Origin: Candidatus Azobacteroides pseudotrichonymphae
Lineage (GTDB): Bacteria > Bacteroidota > Bacteroidia > Bacteroidales > Azobacteroidaceae
NCBI GenBank assembly: GCA_002091395.1
Contig: AP017913.1
Coordinates: 674,001 to 738,000 of the forward strand
Direction of reading: 5' to 3'
Length of the DNA stretch: 64,000 nucleotides
Shown piece after piece: positions 9,739 to 19,090 of this stretch. The position numbers were made by a program, and so were the translations under genes. The notes beneath the pieces were generated by a model. It had not been told where the DNA came from and ran no database searches. It worked only from the letters and a program-made list of their open reading frames with translations. The first letter of the stretch is position 1. Every line of letters begins with the position of its first letter.

Positions 9739-10308
9739 ATGAAAATATTTCAATTGAAAGGATCTAAAAGAAACATTTTTGGTAAAAAGGCAGCAAAAAT
9801 GCATAGAAAAGAATCATTAATACCATGTATACTGTACGGGGGAAGTGAAAATACAATACATTTTAACGTTTCTAAAGACAATGTTCGAAAATTAATATAT
9901 ACACCGATTGTATATCTAGTAAGTCTAAGTATTGAAGAACAGTCTTATCTTTCAATTTTGAAAGAAATACAGTTCCATCCAGTGAGTGATGAAATACTAC
10001 ATATAGACTTCTTGCAAATATTTGAAAACAAACCAACAATTATTAATATCCCAATTGAATTAGAAGGAACTGCAAAAGGAATAAAAGAAGGTGGAAAACT
10101 ATCACTAAAAACAAAAACATTAAAAATTAAAGGCATTTATAAAAATTTCCCTGAAAAAATAATAATTAATGTAGAAAATTTAGAATTAAATAAAACTATT
10201 AAAGTAGGTGATCTTTTTTTTGAAAATTTAGAATTATTAAATGCAAAAGATACGATAGTAGTATCTATTAAATTAACTCGTGCTACAGTTAATCCTGTTA
10301 ATGTATAA
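9739..10308 (+). CDS. rplY: Ribosomal protein L25 (L25/Ctc family)
   Basis: A 5S rRNA-binding protein of the large subunit. The protein is 189 aa, the long two-domain Ctc type. Residues 1-95 form the L25 domain (KRNIFGKKAAKMHRKESLIPCILYG) and the rest is the beta-rich TL5 C-terminal domain (IPIELEGTAKGIKEGGKL). The gene is 8 bases upstream of pth. The rplY-pth pairing is conserved in many bacteria and supports both assignments. Confidence 0.95.
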   Translation: MKIFQLKGSKRNIFGKKAAKMHRKESLIPCILYGGSENTIHFNVSKDNVRKLIYTPIVYLVSLSIEEQSYLSILKEIQFHPVSDEILHIDFLQIFENKPTIINIPIELEGTAKGIKEGGKLSLKTKTLKIKGIYKNFPEKIIINVENLELNKTIKVGDLFFENLELLNAKDTIVVSIKLTRATVNPVNV

Positions 10309-10316
10309 AAATTGTA

Positions 10317-10883
10317 ATGAAATATTTGATTGTAGGTTTGGGAAATGAAGGACAAAAATATGAAAACAGTCGTCATAACATTGGGTTTATGATACTAGAT
10401 GCTTTTGTCAAACCATATAATATTGTTTTTATCCATGGTAATTACGGCAATATAGCACCATTAAGACTAAAAAATAAACATATTTTGTTACTTAAGCCAT
10501 CTACTTGTGTTAATTTAAGTGGAAATGCTGTCTGTTATTGGATTAAAAAAGAAAATATCCAATTAAAAAATGTACTTATATTAGTAGATGATTTAGCTCT
10601 ACCATTTGGATTTTTACGTCTTAAACCTAAAGGAAATGATGGAGGGCATAATGGGCTAAAACATATCCAATACTCTTTAGGAACTAATTTCTATTATCGT
10701 TTACGTTTTGGTATTGGTAATAACTTTTTATTTGGATATCAAGTTAATTATGTATTAAATGCTTTTACAAAAGAGGAAAAAAAACATCTTCCAGAAAAAA
10801 TCAAGCAATCAACAGAGATAATTCATAGTTTTTGTTCATTAGGAGCAGAAATTACAATGAATTTATTTAATAAAAAAATCTAA
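10317..10883 (+). CDS. pth: Peptidyl-tRNA hydrolase
   Basis: Releases tRNA from peptidyl-tRNA that has dropped off ribosomes. The protein is 188 aa, the usual length. Active-site residues are visible: N10 in GLGNEG, H20 in SRHNIGF, the aspartate of VDDLALPFG, and the GNDGGHNGLKH loop. It forms an operon with rplY, with an 8-base gap. It converges on priA across 218 bases that hold no strong terminator, only an A/T palindrome. Confidence 0.97.
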   Translation: MKYLIVGLGNEGQKYENSRHNIGFMILDAFVKPYNIVFIHGNYGNIAPLRLKNKHILLLKPSTCVNLSGNAVCYWIKKENIQLKNVLILVDDLALPFGFLRLKPKGNDGGHNGLKHIQYSLGTNFYYRLRFGIGNNFLFGYQVNYVLNAFTKEEKKHLPEKIKQSTEIIHSFCSLGAEITMNLFNKKI

Positions 10884-11101
10884 ACATATTTAATATATAA
10901 AATCTTCAAAATTTGAATTTACATAATTAAAATAATTTTAGCTAAAAACTAATACATCTCATTTTAGAAATATTTTTTATAATTATACAGCATTTGTATT
11001 TATCATAAATAAATTCGTATAAAAAGCAATTATAAGTTTAGCAATTTTATACACATAATATTTCAAGTAAATTTTTAAAAATTTTGATTTTTTATTAAAA
11101 T

Positions 11102-13105
11102 TCATACTGGGTCTACGTCATAGTGAACAATACCACGCCTAAAATATGAAACATTAAATATTTGCATATAAATTTCTTTTAATATTTTACGTACAAAACT
11201 TGGAGAACTATTAATTTCAATTTTTAATAGTATTTTTCGAACATAAAGCCCCTTTGTCTTACCTACTATTGGCCTATCATGACCAACAACTCTATCATTC
11301 CCGAAATTTTTTTTCAAAAAATAAATGTATCCATCAGATAATTTACAAAGTAACTTTTCGTCACTATTATAAAGAAATATATGTATTAATCTAAATAATG
11401 GCGGATATTTAAATAATACTCTATCCTTTATTTGCATATCGTACATATTTCTATAATCATGTCGAATAATCATCTTAATCAACTGATGATCTGGATGAAA
11501 AGTTTGAATAATAACTTCGCTTTGAATTTTGTTACCACATACTTTTCCTAATATTTGCAATATTAATTGATAAGTTCTCTCATATGCCCTAAAGTCAGGA
11601 AAATTCATTAAAACATCAATATTAAGTATAGCAATCAAGCCAACTTTACTCATATTTAACCACCTAGAAACCATCTGAGTTCCAATTAAAATTTGTGTTT
11701 GTCCACTTTCAAAATTAGAAATTACCTTTTTTAATGAACTTTTTTGTTTTACTGTATCAAAATCCATACGATCAATTACTACATTGTTGAAAATCATTTT
11801 AATTTCTTCCTCTACTTTTTCTGTCCCATACCCAATTGATTTTAAATGAATATTTCCACATTTAGGGCATTCTTTAGGGAGAGAATAATTTTTCCCACAA
11901 TAATGACAAACTAATTGATTATTTTTTTTATGATAAATAAGACTTATATCACAAAAATGACATTTAGGAGTCCAATAACAAATTTTACAAAAAATACGAA
12001 ATGAAAATCCTCTCCGATTTTGGAATAATAGTACTTGAACACCATTCTCTAATTTTTGTTTTATACGTTTTATTAGTAAAGGGGAAAAAATTGGTTCATT
12101 TCCCAACCTTTTTAATCCTTTTACATCTACAATAGTATATAATGGTTTGATTTGTGGCAAATAATCATACAATTTGATATATGCATATTTCCCTATTTGA
12201 GCATTATAAAACGACTCTATTGAAGGCGTTGCACTTCCTAAAAGTACTTTAGCACCATGTATAGTCGCTAAAAAAATTGCTGCATTACGTACATGATAGC
12301 AAAAAGAAGCTTTTTGTTGTTTATAATTTGGATCATGCTCTTCATCTACAATAATTAATCCCAAATTTTTAAAAGGTAAAAATATAGAAGAATGAACTCC
12401 TAATATAATTGAGTACACATCATTATACAAAAGATTATTCCAAATTTCTATTTGTTTACTCAAATTTATTTTTGAATGATAAACTCCTACAATGTTGCCA
12501 AAATAGTATTTTAAACGATTAATGACACACGTAGCCAGTGCAATGTCTGGTAATAGATACAATATTTGTTTTTTTTGTCGCAGCATTCTTTCAATAATTT
12601 GTATATAAATTTCTTTTTCTCCTAAAAAAATATTTTTATGCAAAAGGCAAATATCCTTTTTTTGAAAATTATACATAATATTGTCAATTATTTTTTTTTT
12701 TGATCTATTCAAGGCAGAAGAAAACACAGGTAATACATTACAATTTTTCAATTGACTATCTACTGTATGAAAAGACGAAGGAATCGCTTTTTTAAAAACT
12801 TCACCCAAAGTACATAAATAATAATCTGAAATCCATTTCCAAAAACGCAATTGTGATCGCAAAACTACAGGCAAAATACTTTCTATAGAAAGTATAGGTT
12901 TTATTTTTTCTAAACTAACAATTGGTGATGGATTTTTTTTTAAATATAAAACTAAACCACGACGAGGTTTATTACTTTTACCAAATTTTACCAACACTAA
13001 ACTACCAACTAAAACCTGTGTTTCCATTTCAGTAGGAACAAAATAAGTGAATGTGCCTTCTAAAGGTATAGGTAAAACAATTTCTATATACAATTTATTT
13101 TTCAA
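11102..13105 (-). CDS. priA: Primosomal protein PriA with degenerate ATPase motifs
   Basis: PriA recognises stalled forks and reloads the replicative helicase. The protein is 667 aa, shorter than usual for the family. The N-terminal 3' DNA-binding domain is present (LPIPLEGTFTYFVP), but the stretch between about residues 105 and 150, where the winged helix is expected, is much reduced. The Walker A position after LLH reads KNIFLGEKE (157-165) where GVTSSGKTE is usual, so the P-loop lysine is lost. DEEH (254-257) and GSATPS (290-295) remain. Motif VI reads GKVCG (520-524) in place of GRAGR. All eight zinc cysteines (373, 376, 382, 385, 400, 403, 413, 416) and the C-terminal YDVDP remain. The frame is intact for 2 kb, so this looks like a maintained protein without helicase ATPase activity. 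Confidence 0.93.
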   Translation of the reverse strand: MKNKLYIEIVLPIPLEGTFTYFVPTEMETQVLVGSLVLVKFGKSNKPRRGLVLYLKKNPSPIVSLEKIKPILSIESILPVVLRSQLRFWKWISDYYLCTLGEVFKKAIPSSFHTVDSQLKNCNVLPVFSSALNRSKKKIIDNIMYNFQKKDICLLHKNIFLGEKEIYIQIIERMLRQKKQILYLLPDIALATCVINRLKYYFGNIVGVYHSKINLSKQIEIWNNLLYNDVYSIILGVHSSIFLPFKNLGLIIVDEEHDPNYKQQKASFCYHVRNAAIFLATIHGAKVLLGSATPSIESFYNAQIGKYAYIKLYDYLPQIKPLYTIVDVKGLKRLGNEPIFSPLLIKRIKQKLENGVQVLLFQNRRGFSFRIFCKICYWTPKCHFCDISLIYHKKNNQLVCHYCGKNYSLPKECPKCGNIHLKSIGYGTEKVEEEIKMIFNNVVIDRMDFDTVKQKSSLKKVISNFESGQTQILIGTQMVSRWLNMSKVGLIAILNIDVLMNFPDFRAYERTYQLILQILGKVCGNKIQSEVIIQTFHPDHQLIKMIIRHDYRNMYDMQIKDRVLFKYPPLFRLIHIFLYNSDEKLLCKLSDGYIYFLKKNFGNDRVVGHDRPIVGKTKGLYVRKILLKIEINSSPSFVRKILKEIYMQIFNVSYFRRGIVHYDVDPV

Positions 13106-13382
13106 TATAAAATTATAAACAATACATAAATATTTTTAATTCTAAAATTTTGTAAATTACTTCGTACATTTCAAATATTACTTTTTCTAAATTTCATTAT
13201 TAAATGAAATATTTTATCACAAAATTATTTTTTGATTAATGAGCATCCCACTTCCACAATTAACTATAACTTGTAAAATTCTACCACTTTATCAAAAAAT
13301 AAAATGTAGTAAATTAGTTTATAACTTTTTTCAAAAAAAATTTTATTTTTAATACGTACTCAAACGTGATCAGGAATTTTTG

Positions 13383-14003
13383 CTATTTTCTACTAAAATC
13401 TGCTGAAATTTCACCCCATTTTTTAGTATCCCACTTAAAAACTAGATCTATATAACAACTATTGTTTCTTAGCCATTTTTCTGCCTTATAAATTAAATTA
13501 AAAATGCATATATTTTTATCCGATTGTTTTAATTTCGTTTTACATTTTCTATTTTGAACCCATGAAATAGCAACTTTACTATCAGAGTAAATAGGAATCA
13601 AAAAACTTTTCTGCTTAATCCATGTTAGTCCATGTACAATTGCCAAAAATTCTCCTATATTGTTAGTTCCATCTTGAAATGGGCCAACATGAAATATTTC
13701 TTCTTTTGTTTTCATATAAATACCCCTATATTCAATTCTGCCAGGATTTCCACTACACGCAGCATCTACTGATAAACTGTTAGAATCAATTTCTAACATT
13801 CCCCCCACCCCAGATTTTATGTCTGTATAAAATTGAGGACCTAATTCATATGCTTTTTTTGCTTCTTGATGTGAAAAAAAAGATTTATAAGACGAATTAT
13901 TAAATTTATCCACTTGTTTTTTACATTCATCCCATGTTTCATAAACACCTGGTTCAAACCCATGCCAAACCACATACCATTTTCGTTTTAAATTATTCTT
14001 CAC
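13383..14003 (-). CDS. rnhA: Ribonuclease HI with N-terminal viroplasmin domain
   Basis: Degrades the RNA strand of RNA-DNA hybrids such as R-loops and primer remnants. The protein is 206 aa. Residues 1-50 form the caulimovirus-viroplasmin (hybrid-binding) domain (KWYVVWHGFEPGVYETWDEC), a fusion common in Bacteroidales. The RNase H fold follows with D in SVDAACSGNP, E in NNIGEFLA, D in YSDSKVA and the final D in ADFSRK, so the DEDD set is complete. The gene is separate from neighbours, with 277 bases before priA and a gene-free region upstream. Confidence 0.94.
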   Translation of the reverse strand: MKNNLKRKWYVVWHGFEPGVYETWDECKKQVDKFNNSSYKSFFSHQEAKKAYELGPQFYTDIKSGVGGMLEIDSNSLSVDAACSGNPGRIEYRGIYMKTKEEIFHVGPFQDGTNNIGEFLAIVHGLTWIKQKSFLIPIYSDSKVAISWVQNRKCKTKLKQSDKNICIFNLIYKAEKWLRNNSCYIDLVFKWDTKKWGEISADFSRK

Positions 14004-14932
14004 ACAAACATATTAATAGTAATAAAATCCAGTTCAAACATACTACGAATTAAATTTTTTAGTTATAATAATTTAAACAAATTATTATAACGCTTCTAGT
14101 TTTATCATTACTAGCATAAACAATTAAAACCAACGAATGTACAAAATACTGTTCTAAAAGATTACAAATCTAACATAGAGACATGTTAACTACAATTAAA
14201 TAATAAATATTAAAATTGCATTTTTTAAAATTATTTTAATGTATTTAATAATATAAATTGGTATACTATTCTTACTTATTGAACTCATTTTTATTATAAA
14301 TATGACAACAATGAAAACAAATTAACTGTTGTAACAAAATTATAACAAATAATCAATTCTAAATTGATTTAGAAAAAATTTTAAGATAGTAATTGTAATT
14401 TATTTTTCGATGTTTAATACACAAAAGTTTTTAACATGAAAATTATGTAGCATAATAAAATTAACAATATCAAAATTTTAGTTTTAAAACTTAAAATTGT
14501 AAATTTTAAAACTAAAATTGATTACTCGAATTATATTAATAAATCAACTACAAATAGTCACAATAAAAATTAATAATTTACAATATATATATATATACAT
14601 ATAGCTATATTAATTTTATTCCAAATTCAACGAAAAAACTATTACATAACAAAACTTTTAATATATTAACATTGAGTACATAATTATTTTATTCCACTAA
14701 TTTCATAATAAATAATGGGTATATAAAAAATTTTTTATCAAAATGTTAACTAAATTAGAAAATTAAATATAAAGTTAATTTCTATTAAAAATTTAATGCC
14801 TTTAAGCAAGTGCTTTTATATGATTCTTATATTTTTATAGTCAAAAAAAATATCATTTGGATGATACTAACTAATTGTTAATTCTACATTTTATATTTCT
14901 AATATTTATTTTTTTATTTTTATAATATTATT
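14004..14932. other. Gene-free spacer between divergent RNase H and thiG (929 bp)
   Basis: No ORF, tRNA or TPP-riboswitch core was recognised ahead of thiG. It contains an AT inverted repeat at 14474-14519 and a short alternating TA tract near 14585-14595. Promoters for both flanking genes are expected here. Confidence 0.6.
14474..14519. repeat. 16-bp inverted repeat, 14-base loop
   Basis: Arms 14474-14489 and 14504-14519 are perfectly complementary (aattttagttttaaaa and its complement). It is nearly pure A/T and is not followed by a clear T tract belonging to a nearby gene. Confidence 0.35.
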
Positions 14933-15712
14933 ATGACAAAAGATTTATTGAAAATTGCAGGATTAACACTAAACAGCCGAATTTTTATAGGGAGTGGGAA
15001 ATTTTCTAACAATAAACTTATTCCTAAAATAATAAAAGCTTCACAAGCTCAAATAATAACAGTAGCCGTAAGAAGATTTGATTTTAACAATCCCAATGAA
15101 AATATCATTAAATACATACCTAATAATATTTTTTTAATGCCTAACACTTCAGGAGCAACTGATGCAAAAGAAGCAATTAGAATAGCAAGAATAGCACGTG
15201 CTAGTGTAAAAACAGATTTAATAAAAGTAGAAATAATGACTGATAATAAATATTTGCTACCTGATAATTACCAAACAACAAAAGCATGTGAGCTTCTTGT
15301 TAAAGAAAAATTCAAAGTATTTGCTTATATGAATGCAGATTTGTATACTGCACGTGACATGCAAAATGTTGGAGTATCAGCAATTATGCCATTAGGAGCA
15401 CCAATAGGAACAAATAAAGGGCTTAAAACAAAAGAAATGATAAGAATTTTAATTGAAGAGATAAATACTCCTATAATAGTTGATGCTGGAATTGGAAAGC
15501 CTTCTGATGCTTGTGAATGCATGGAAATGGGTTGTACTGCTATTATGATTAATACTGCTATATCTTCAAGCAATAAACCAATTCTTATGGCATCAGCTTT
15601 TAAGGATGCTGTAAAAGCTGGAAGAAAGGCACATCTTGCTAAACTTGGAATAATTTCAAATACTGCAATTGCATCATCACCTTTAACAAATTTTTTATGT
15701 AAAAACCATTAG
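14933..15712 (+). CDS. thiG: Thiazole synthase ThiG
   Basis: ThiG forms the thiazole ring of thiamine from deoxyxylulose phosphate, dehydroglycine or iminoglycine, and ThiS-thiocarboxylate. The protein is 259 aa, full length. The Schiff-base lysine is K98 in DLIKVEI. The phosphate-binding elements MPLGAPIGTNKGL and VDAGIGKPSDA are intact. The usual partners thiS, thiH, thiF, thiC and thiE are not beside it, and it stands alone in empty DNA. Whether a whole pathway survives elsewhere cannot be told here. Confidence 0.95.
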   Translation: MTKDLLKIAGLTLNSRIFIGSGKFSNNKLIPKIIKASQAQIITVAVRRFDFNNPNENIIKYIPNNIFLMPNTSGATDAKEAIRIARIARASVKTDLIKVEIMTDNKYLLPDNYQTTKACELLVKEKFKVFAYMNADLYTARDMQNVGVSAIMPLGAPIGTNKGLKTKEMIRILIEEINTPIIVDAGIGKPSDACECMEMGCTAIMINTAISSSNKPILMASAFKDAVKAGRKAHLAKLGIISNTAIASSPLTNFLCKNH

Positions 15713-15829
15713 TATTTTTTGTTTTTATTTTAAAATATTTTAATACCAACAAAAAGTGATTTTAAAAAATTCAAAAAGTCAAAAATTACACCCATAATGA
15801 TTGATAATTATTTTTAATATTATGCGCAT

Positions 15830-16066
15830 ATGTTAACCCATTTTATCGAAAAATTCATCATAAAAACAACAAATTATCATTTTGCACAAATGATTGTTAG
15901 ACATGCAAAGCCCAAACATATATTCTATAGTTGCTTAATCATTAAATTACTACTGTTATTCGGATTCAGTGCAATAATTGTATCTATTATTTATAAACAA
16001 ATAAATAAAACAGAATTAAGCGATTTAAAGAAAATATATCAAAATATACGTGGATTTATAGAATAA
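15830..16066 (+). CDS. Small hypothetical protein with one membrane segment
   Basis: A 78-aa ORF starting at ATG 15830. I recognise no family. The sequence has one hydrophobic stretch (about residues 31-52, IFYSCLIIKLLLLFGFSAII). The N-terminal half is rich in His and Phe, and the C-terminal tail is charged. Its base composition is a little less A/T-run-rich than the spacers. It lies 117 bases after thiG on the same strand and converges on the amidase gene. It may be a real small membrane protein or a chance ORF. Confidence 0.4.
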   Translation: MLTHFIEKFIIKTTNYHFAQMIVRHAKPKHIFYSCLIIKLLLLFGFSAIIVSIIYKQINKTELSDLKKIYQNIRGFIE

Positions 16067-16085
16067 TTTAATACGTGAATGAAAA

Positions 16086-16147
16086 TATTCGTAAGTTGCA
16101 AGTTTATACTTGATTTACGTGTGGAAAACGTAGTCACGATACGAATA
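16086..16147. repeat. Possible three-way-junction RNA or terminator structure
   Basis: Outer stem tattcgta (16086-16093) pairs with tacgaata (16140-16147). Inside are two hairpins: caagt/acttg (16099-16112) and tacgt/acgta (16116-16132). It sits just after the small ORF and about 120 bases past the 3' end of the amidase gene, in a patch richer in CG steps than its surroundings. It could be a terminator or a small structured RNA. Confidence 0.3.
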
Positions 16148-16265
16148 AATTTTTTGAAAATATATTTTACTAATTTGTAAATATACAAACGGCTGCAACA
16201 ACTCAATTATTCAATTCACATTTGTTAATATGTATTACAATTGTTTTTCTACTTCACACTAATTT

Positions 16266-17350
16266 TTAACACTTGTCTTCATTTTTAATACAAACAACAA
16301 AAGCTCCATCAAATACTTCTAACAATGTCTTCTGAACTTTCAATGCTTCATCATAGTCTGACAATGATTCGCAAGTATACTTATATAAACCACCAACTTC
16401 GTAACAACTAACTTTATAACCTTTAAATTGAGGGCTATTTTCAGGTAATTTACTAGATGAAGCAAAAATTTGCACTTTATAAATTTTATCACCAGTATTA
16501 TTTTTTATCGATTCCAATTGATCATTTTTATCTAAAGACGAAGTTTTACAAGTGATTTCAGTAGGAATTTTTATATTACAATCAATATAATCTGCTTTGT
16601 ATTTTTCAAAAGCTGAGCAAATAGCCATCGCATATCTTTTTTGTCCATTTTCACTCAATAAATACATTTCAGCCTCTGGATTAGTTATAAAGTCAAGTTC
16701 TACCAGTACTCGTGGCATATGCGCCTTACGCAAAATTAAATATTCTGCCTGCTTAACTCCACGATCTGCCCATGAAACACAAGATTTTAATTCATTACAT
16801 AAAGTAACTGCAAATTCAATGCTCCGATCTATAAATTGATTTTGTATATATTTGGAAATGATACGATATTCGGATTTTTTATCATGAAATTTACCATCGT
16901 CACTATTATAAATGTCTTCAAAACCAACAACTGCATTTTCTCTTCTAGCAACTTCCAAATTTTCATGATCTTTTGAACCTCCAAAAGCATAAACCTCTAA
17001 CCCACGAACATCTGTATTAGTTGACGCATTAACATGAATAGATATAAACAAATCGGCTTTCAATCTATTCGCAATACCAACTCGTTCTGGCAAATCAACA
17101 AATTTATCTGTATCTCGTGTATACACTACTTCTACATTAGAATTACTCTTACTAATATAGTCCCCAACTAATAAAGAAATAATAAGCGTGATGTCTTTTT
17201 CTTGACTTTGCACACCTATCGCCCCTGAATCATACCCGCCATGGCCTGGGTCAATAACTAAAACAAACTTTTTTTTTTTAAATCAACACTTGATGAAGTA
17301 ACCATCTGAGTAACAATAAGCAATATTATATACAGTAATTTTTTATACAT
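16266..17350 (-). CDS. N-acetylmuramoyl-L-alanine amidase, frame interrupted at an 11-A run
   Basis: Peptidoglycan amidase (Amidase_3) that cleaves septal or old wall. The first open frame from ATG 17350 gives a signal-like start (MYKKLLYIILLIVTQ). It then reaches an A11 run (plus-strand T11 at 17269-17279), after which the protein continues in another frame: VLVIDPGHGGYDSG..., SIHVNAS, VELDFITNPE. Without a one-base shift, translation would have to start at GTG 17213, losing the signal and the zinc histidine of DPGHGG. With A12 the whole is one ORF of about 361 aa. The C-terminal 80 residues (KVQIFASSSKL...) resemble a SPOR peptidoglycan-binding domain. It is either rescued by slippage at poly(A), a recent pseudogene, or a homopolymer sequencing error. 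Confidence 0.8.
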
Positions 17351-17712
17351 GAATCACCAAATTATTAAAGCACTACTATTCAAAATAGTATAAAATCAAC
17401 AAAAATCACACAACACATTTTCTCAAAAATTTTGCACTTTCAAAAATACATTACATCAATGGCAACATTCATTAAAACTCAATAATAGATAGTTTATGAT
17501 TAATTCAACATTTCCAATCAAAAGAACTATACTATCCAAATGTTTCAGAAATACTTTTAAAATATTTACATCAATATTTGATTTTTTAATCACTAATTTG
17601 ATGCCAAAATATAATGCCAAATGTAAACATTATAAATAAAAACCACTTAACTTTGCAAGTTAAGTAAAATATTTGAATTACACGAATTTAATAAACATCT
17701 CATTAACAATTA
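17351..17712. other. Spacer between divergent amidase and radical SAM gene (362 bp)
   Basis: No gene is recognisable. It includes a 9-bp-arm hairpin (17645-17665) 47 bases ahead of the radical SAM start. Promoters for both flanking genes should lie here. Confidence 0.55.
17645..17665. promoter_or_regulatory. Operator-like dyad upstream of radical SAM gene
   Basis: acttaactt and aagttaagt are perfect complements around a 3-base loop (tgc), 47 bases before the ATG. The position fits an operator or 5'-UTR stem. Confidence 0.35.
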
Positions 17713-18609
17713 ATGTGTAAATTCTTATATCTAATAAAATGGTTTATAAAAGTCCATTTACATTGTAAGAAAATACCGTTACAAACGGTATTATTTGTTT
17801 CTAATAAATGCAATTTGTCATGTAAACATTGTTCGATTTTTCAATCGAATAATTTATACATAAAATCATATGGGCAAATTAAAAGGGAATTAGAATATTC
17901 TTATTCCCTTGGTTCGCGTTTTATAGACTTTGAAGGTGGAGAACCAACTTTATGGAATGATGGGAATAAAAATCTGAATAGCTTGATCAAGCTAGCTAAA
18001 TCAATCGGATTTTATACCACTACAATTACTACTAATGCTCAAATTCCTTTTCAATGGGTAAAATCAGACTCGATTTGGGTAAGTTTAGATGGAATAAAAA
18101 ACTATCATGATAACATACGGGGGAAAGGTTCATTCAATCGTTTGCTCAAAAACATTTCAACAATCAACCATAGCAAATTAAATGCAAATATGGTAATTAA
18201 TTCACAAAATTATAATTCAGTTGAAGAAACTATAAATTTTGTTAAGAATCATTCTCGTATACAATCTATTTCATTAAATTTTCATATACCAGATGTATAT
18301 ACAAAATATTTACTTTTAGATTGGGACAAACGGTCAAAAATTATTGACTTAATTATTCATATGAAAAAATTAGGGTACCCTATTATGAATTCAATTTCCG
18401 GACTAAAATTTATGAAAAAAAAATTTTTTAAAAAACAATGTTGGATTTCTAATTTCATTATGCCAGACGGAACAAAATTTAGTGGATGCCAATGGAAAAA
18501 TATAAACTGTAATCAATGTGGACTATCAATGTCTGGAGAAATGAGTGCAATTTTCAATTTGAAACTTGACACAATATTAGCAGGGATAAAATTAAGGATA
18601 ACTAGTTAA
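17713..18609 (+). CDS. Radical SAM protein, function unknown
   Basis: A 298-aa protein with the [4Fe-4S]/SAM motif CNLSCKHC (CX3CX2C) at about residues 34-41, followed by FEGGEPTLW, the SAM-amino-group motif. A partial TIM barrel follows. A C-terminal cysteine group (GCQWKNINCNQCG) could ligate an auxiliary cluster. The substrate is unknown; no precursor-peptide gene or partner enzyme is adjacent. It has more codons ending in G or C (for example cgg ggg, tcg, ctg, ctc, atc aag) than its neighbours, and at least five short palindromes fall inside it, which may point to acquisition by transfer. rplS follows 112 bases downstream. Confidence 0.85.
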   Translation: MCKFLYLIKWFIKVHLHCKKIPLQTVLFVSNKCNLSCKHCSIFQSNNLYIKSYGQIKRELEYSYSLGSRFIDFEGGEPTLWNDGNKNLNSLIKLAKSIGFYTTTITTNAQIPFQWVKSDSIWVSLDGIKNYHDNIRGKGSFNRLLKNISTINHSKLNANMVINSQNYNSVEETINFVKNHSRIQSISLNFHIPDVYTKYLLLDWDKRSKIIDLIIHMKKLGYPIMNSISGLKFMKKKFFKKQCWISNFIMPDGTKFSGCQWKNINCNQCGLSMSGEMSAIFNLKLDTILAGIKLRITS

Positions 18610-18721
18610 ACTATAATTCTGGCTTGTGAATTTGGATTTGTAATAAAGTGTCGTTAGCTTTGCCACCTCATACGAAATAGACTATGTTTCCAATAACATA
18701 TTATAAAATTGATTATAATTT

Positions 18722-19090
18722 ATGGATTTAATTAAAATAGCAGAACATGAATTTCCAAATTTGCATAAAAAATCATATCACAATTTTAAAAGTGGAGATA
18801 CAGTAACTGTATCATATCGTATAATTGAAGGAAATAAAGACCGTGTTCAACAATACAAAGGAGTTGTGATCAAAATAACTGGACATGGATCTTCTAGAAA
18901 TTTTACAGTTAGAAAGATTTCTGAAAACATAGGTGTTGAGCGTATTTTCCCAATAAATTCACCATTTATAAATGATATAGTTTTAAATAAAATCGGTAAA
19001 GTACGACGAGCTAAATTGTATTATTTGCGCAAATTAGTAGGTAAAAAAGCAAGAATTAAAGAAAAAAGAATTCAGAAGATTAGTAAATAA
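18722..19090 (+). CDS. rplS: 50S ribosomal protein L19
   Basis: Large-subunit protein at the subunit interface. The protein is 122 aa and full length. Family motifs are [22 protein letters not shown] (residues about 22-43), [15 protein letters not shown] and [11 protein letters not shown], ending in the basic [22 protein letters not shown]. It stands outside any ribosomal-protein cluster, which is normal for rplS, but its usual partners rimM and trmD are not adjacent. Confidence 0.97.
   Translation: MDLIKIAEHEFPNLHKKSYHNFKSGDTVTVSYRIIEGNKDRVQQYKGVVIKITGHGSSRNFTVRKISENIGVERIFPINSPFINDIVLNKIGKVRRAKLYYLRKLVGKKARIKEKRIQKISK

Noticed and set aside
14600-14932. TPP riboswitch ahead of thiG
   Set aside because: None of the conserved thi-box core (CTGAGA or ACC...GAT) is present.
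18610-18721. Minus-strand open stretch GGKANDTLLQIQIHKPEL beside the radical SAM gene, as a possible precursor peptide
   Set aside because: It has no start codon (an in-frame TGA precedes it) and is on the opposite strand; no leader-peptide pattern.
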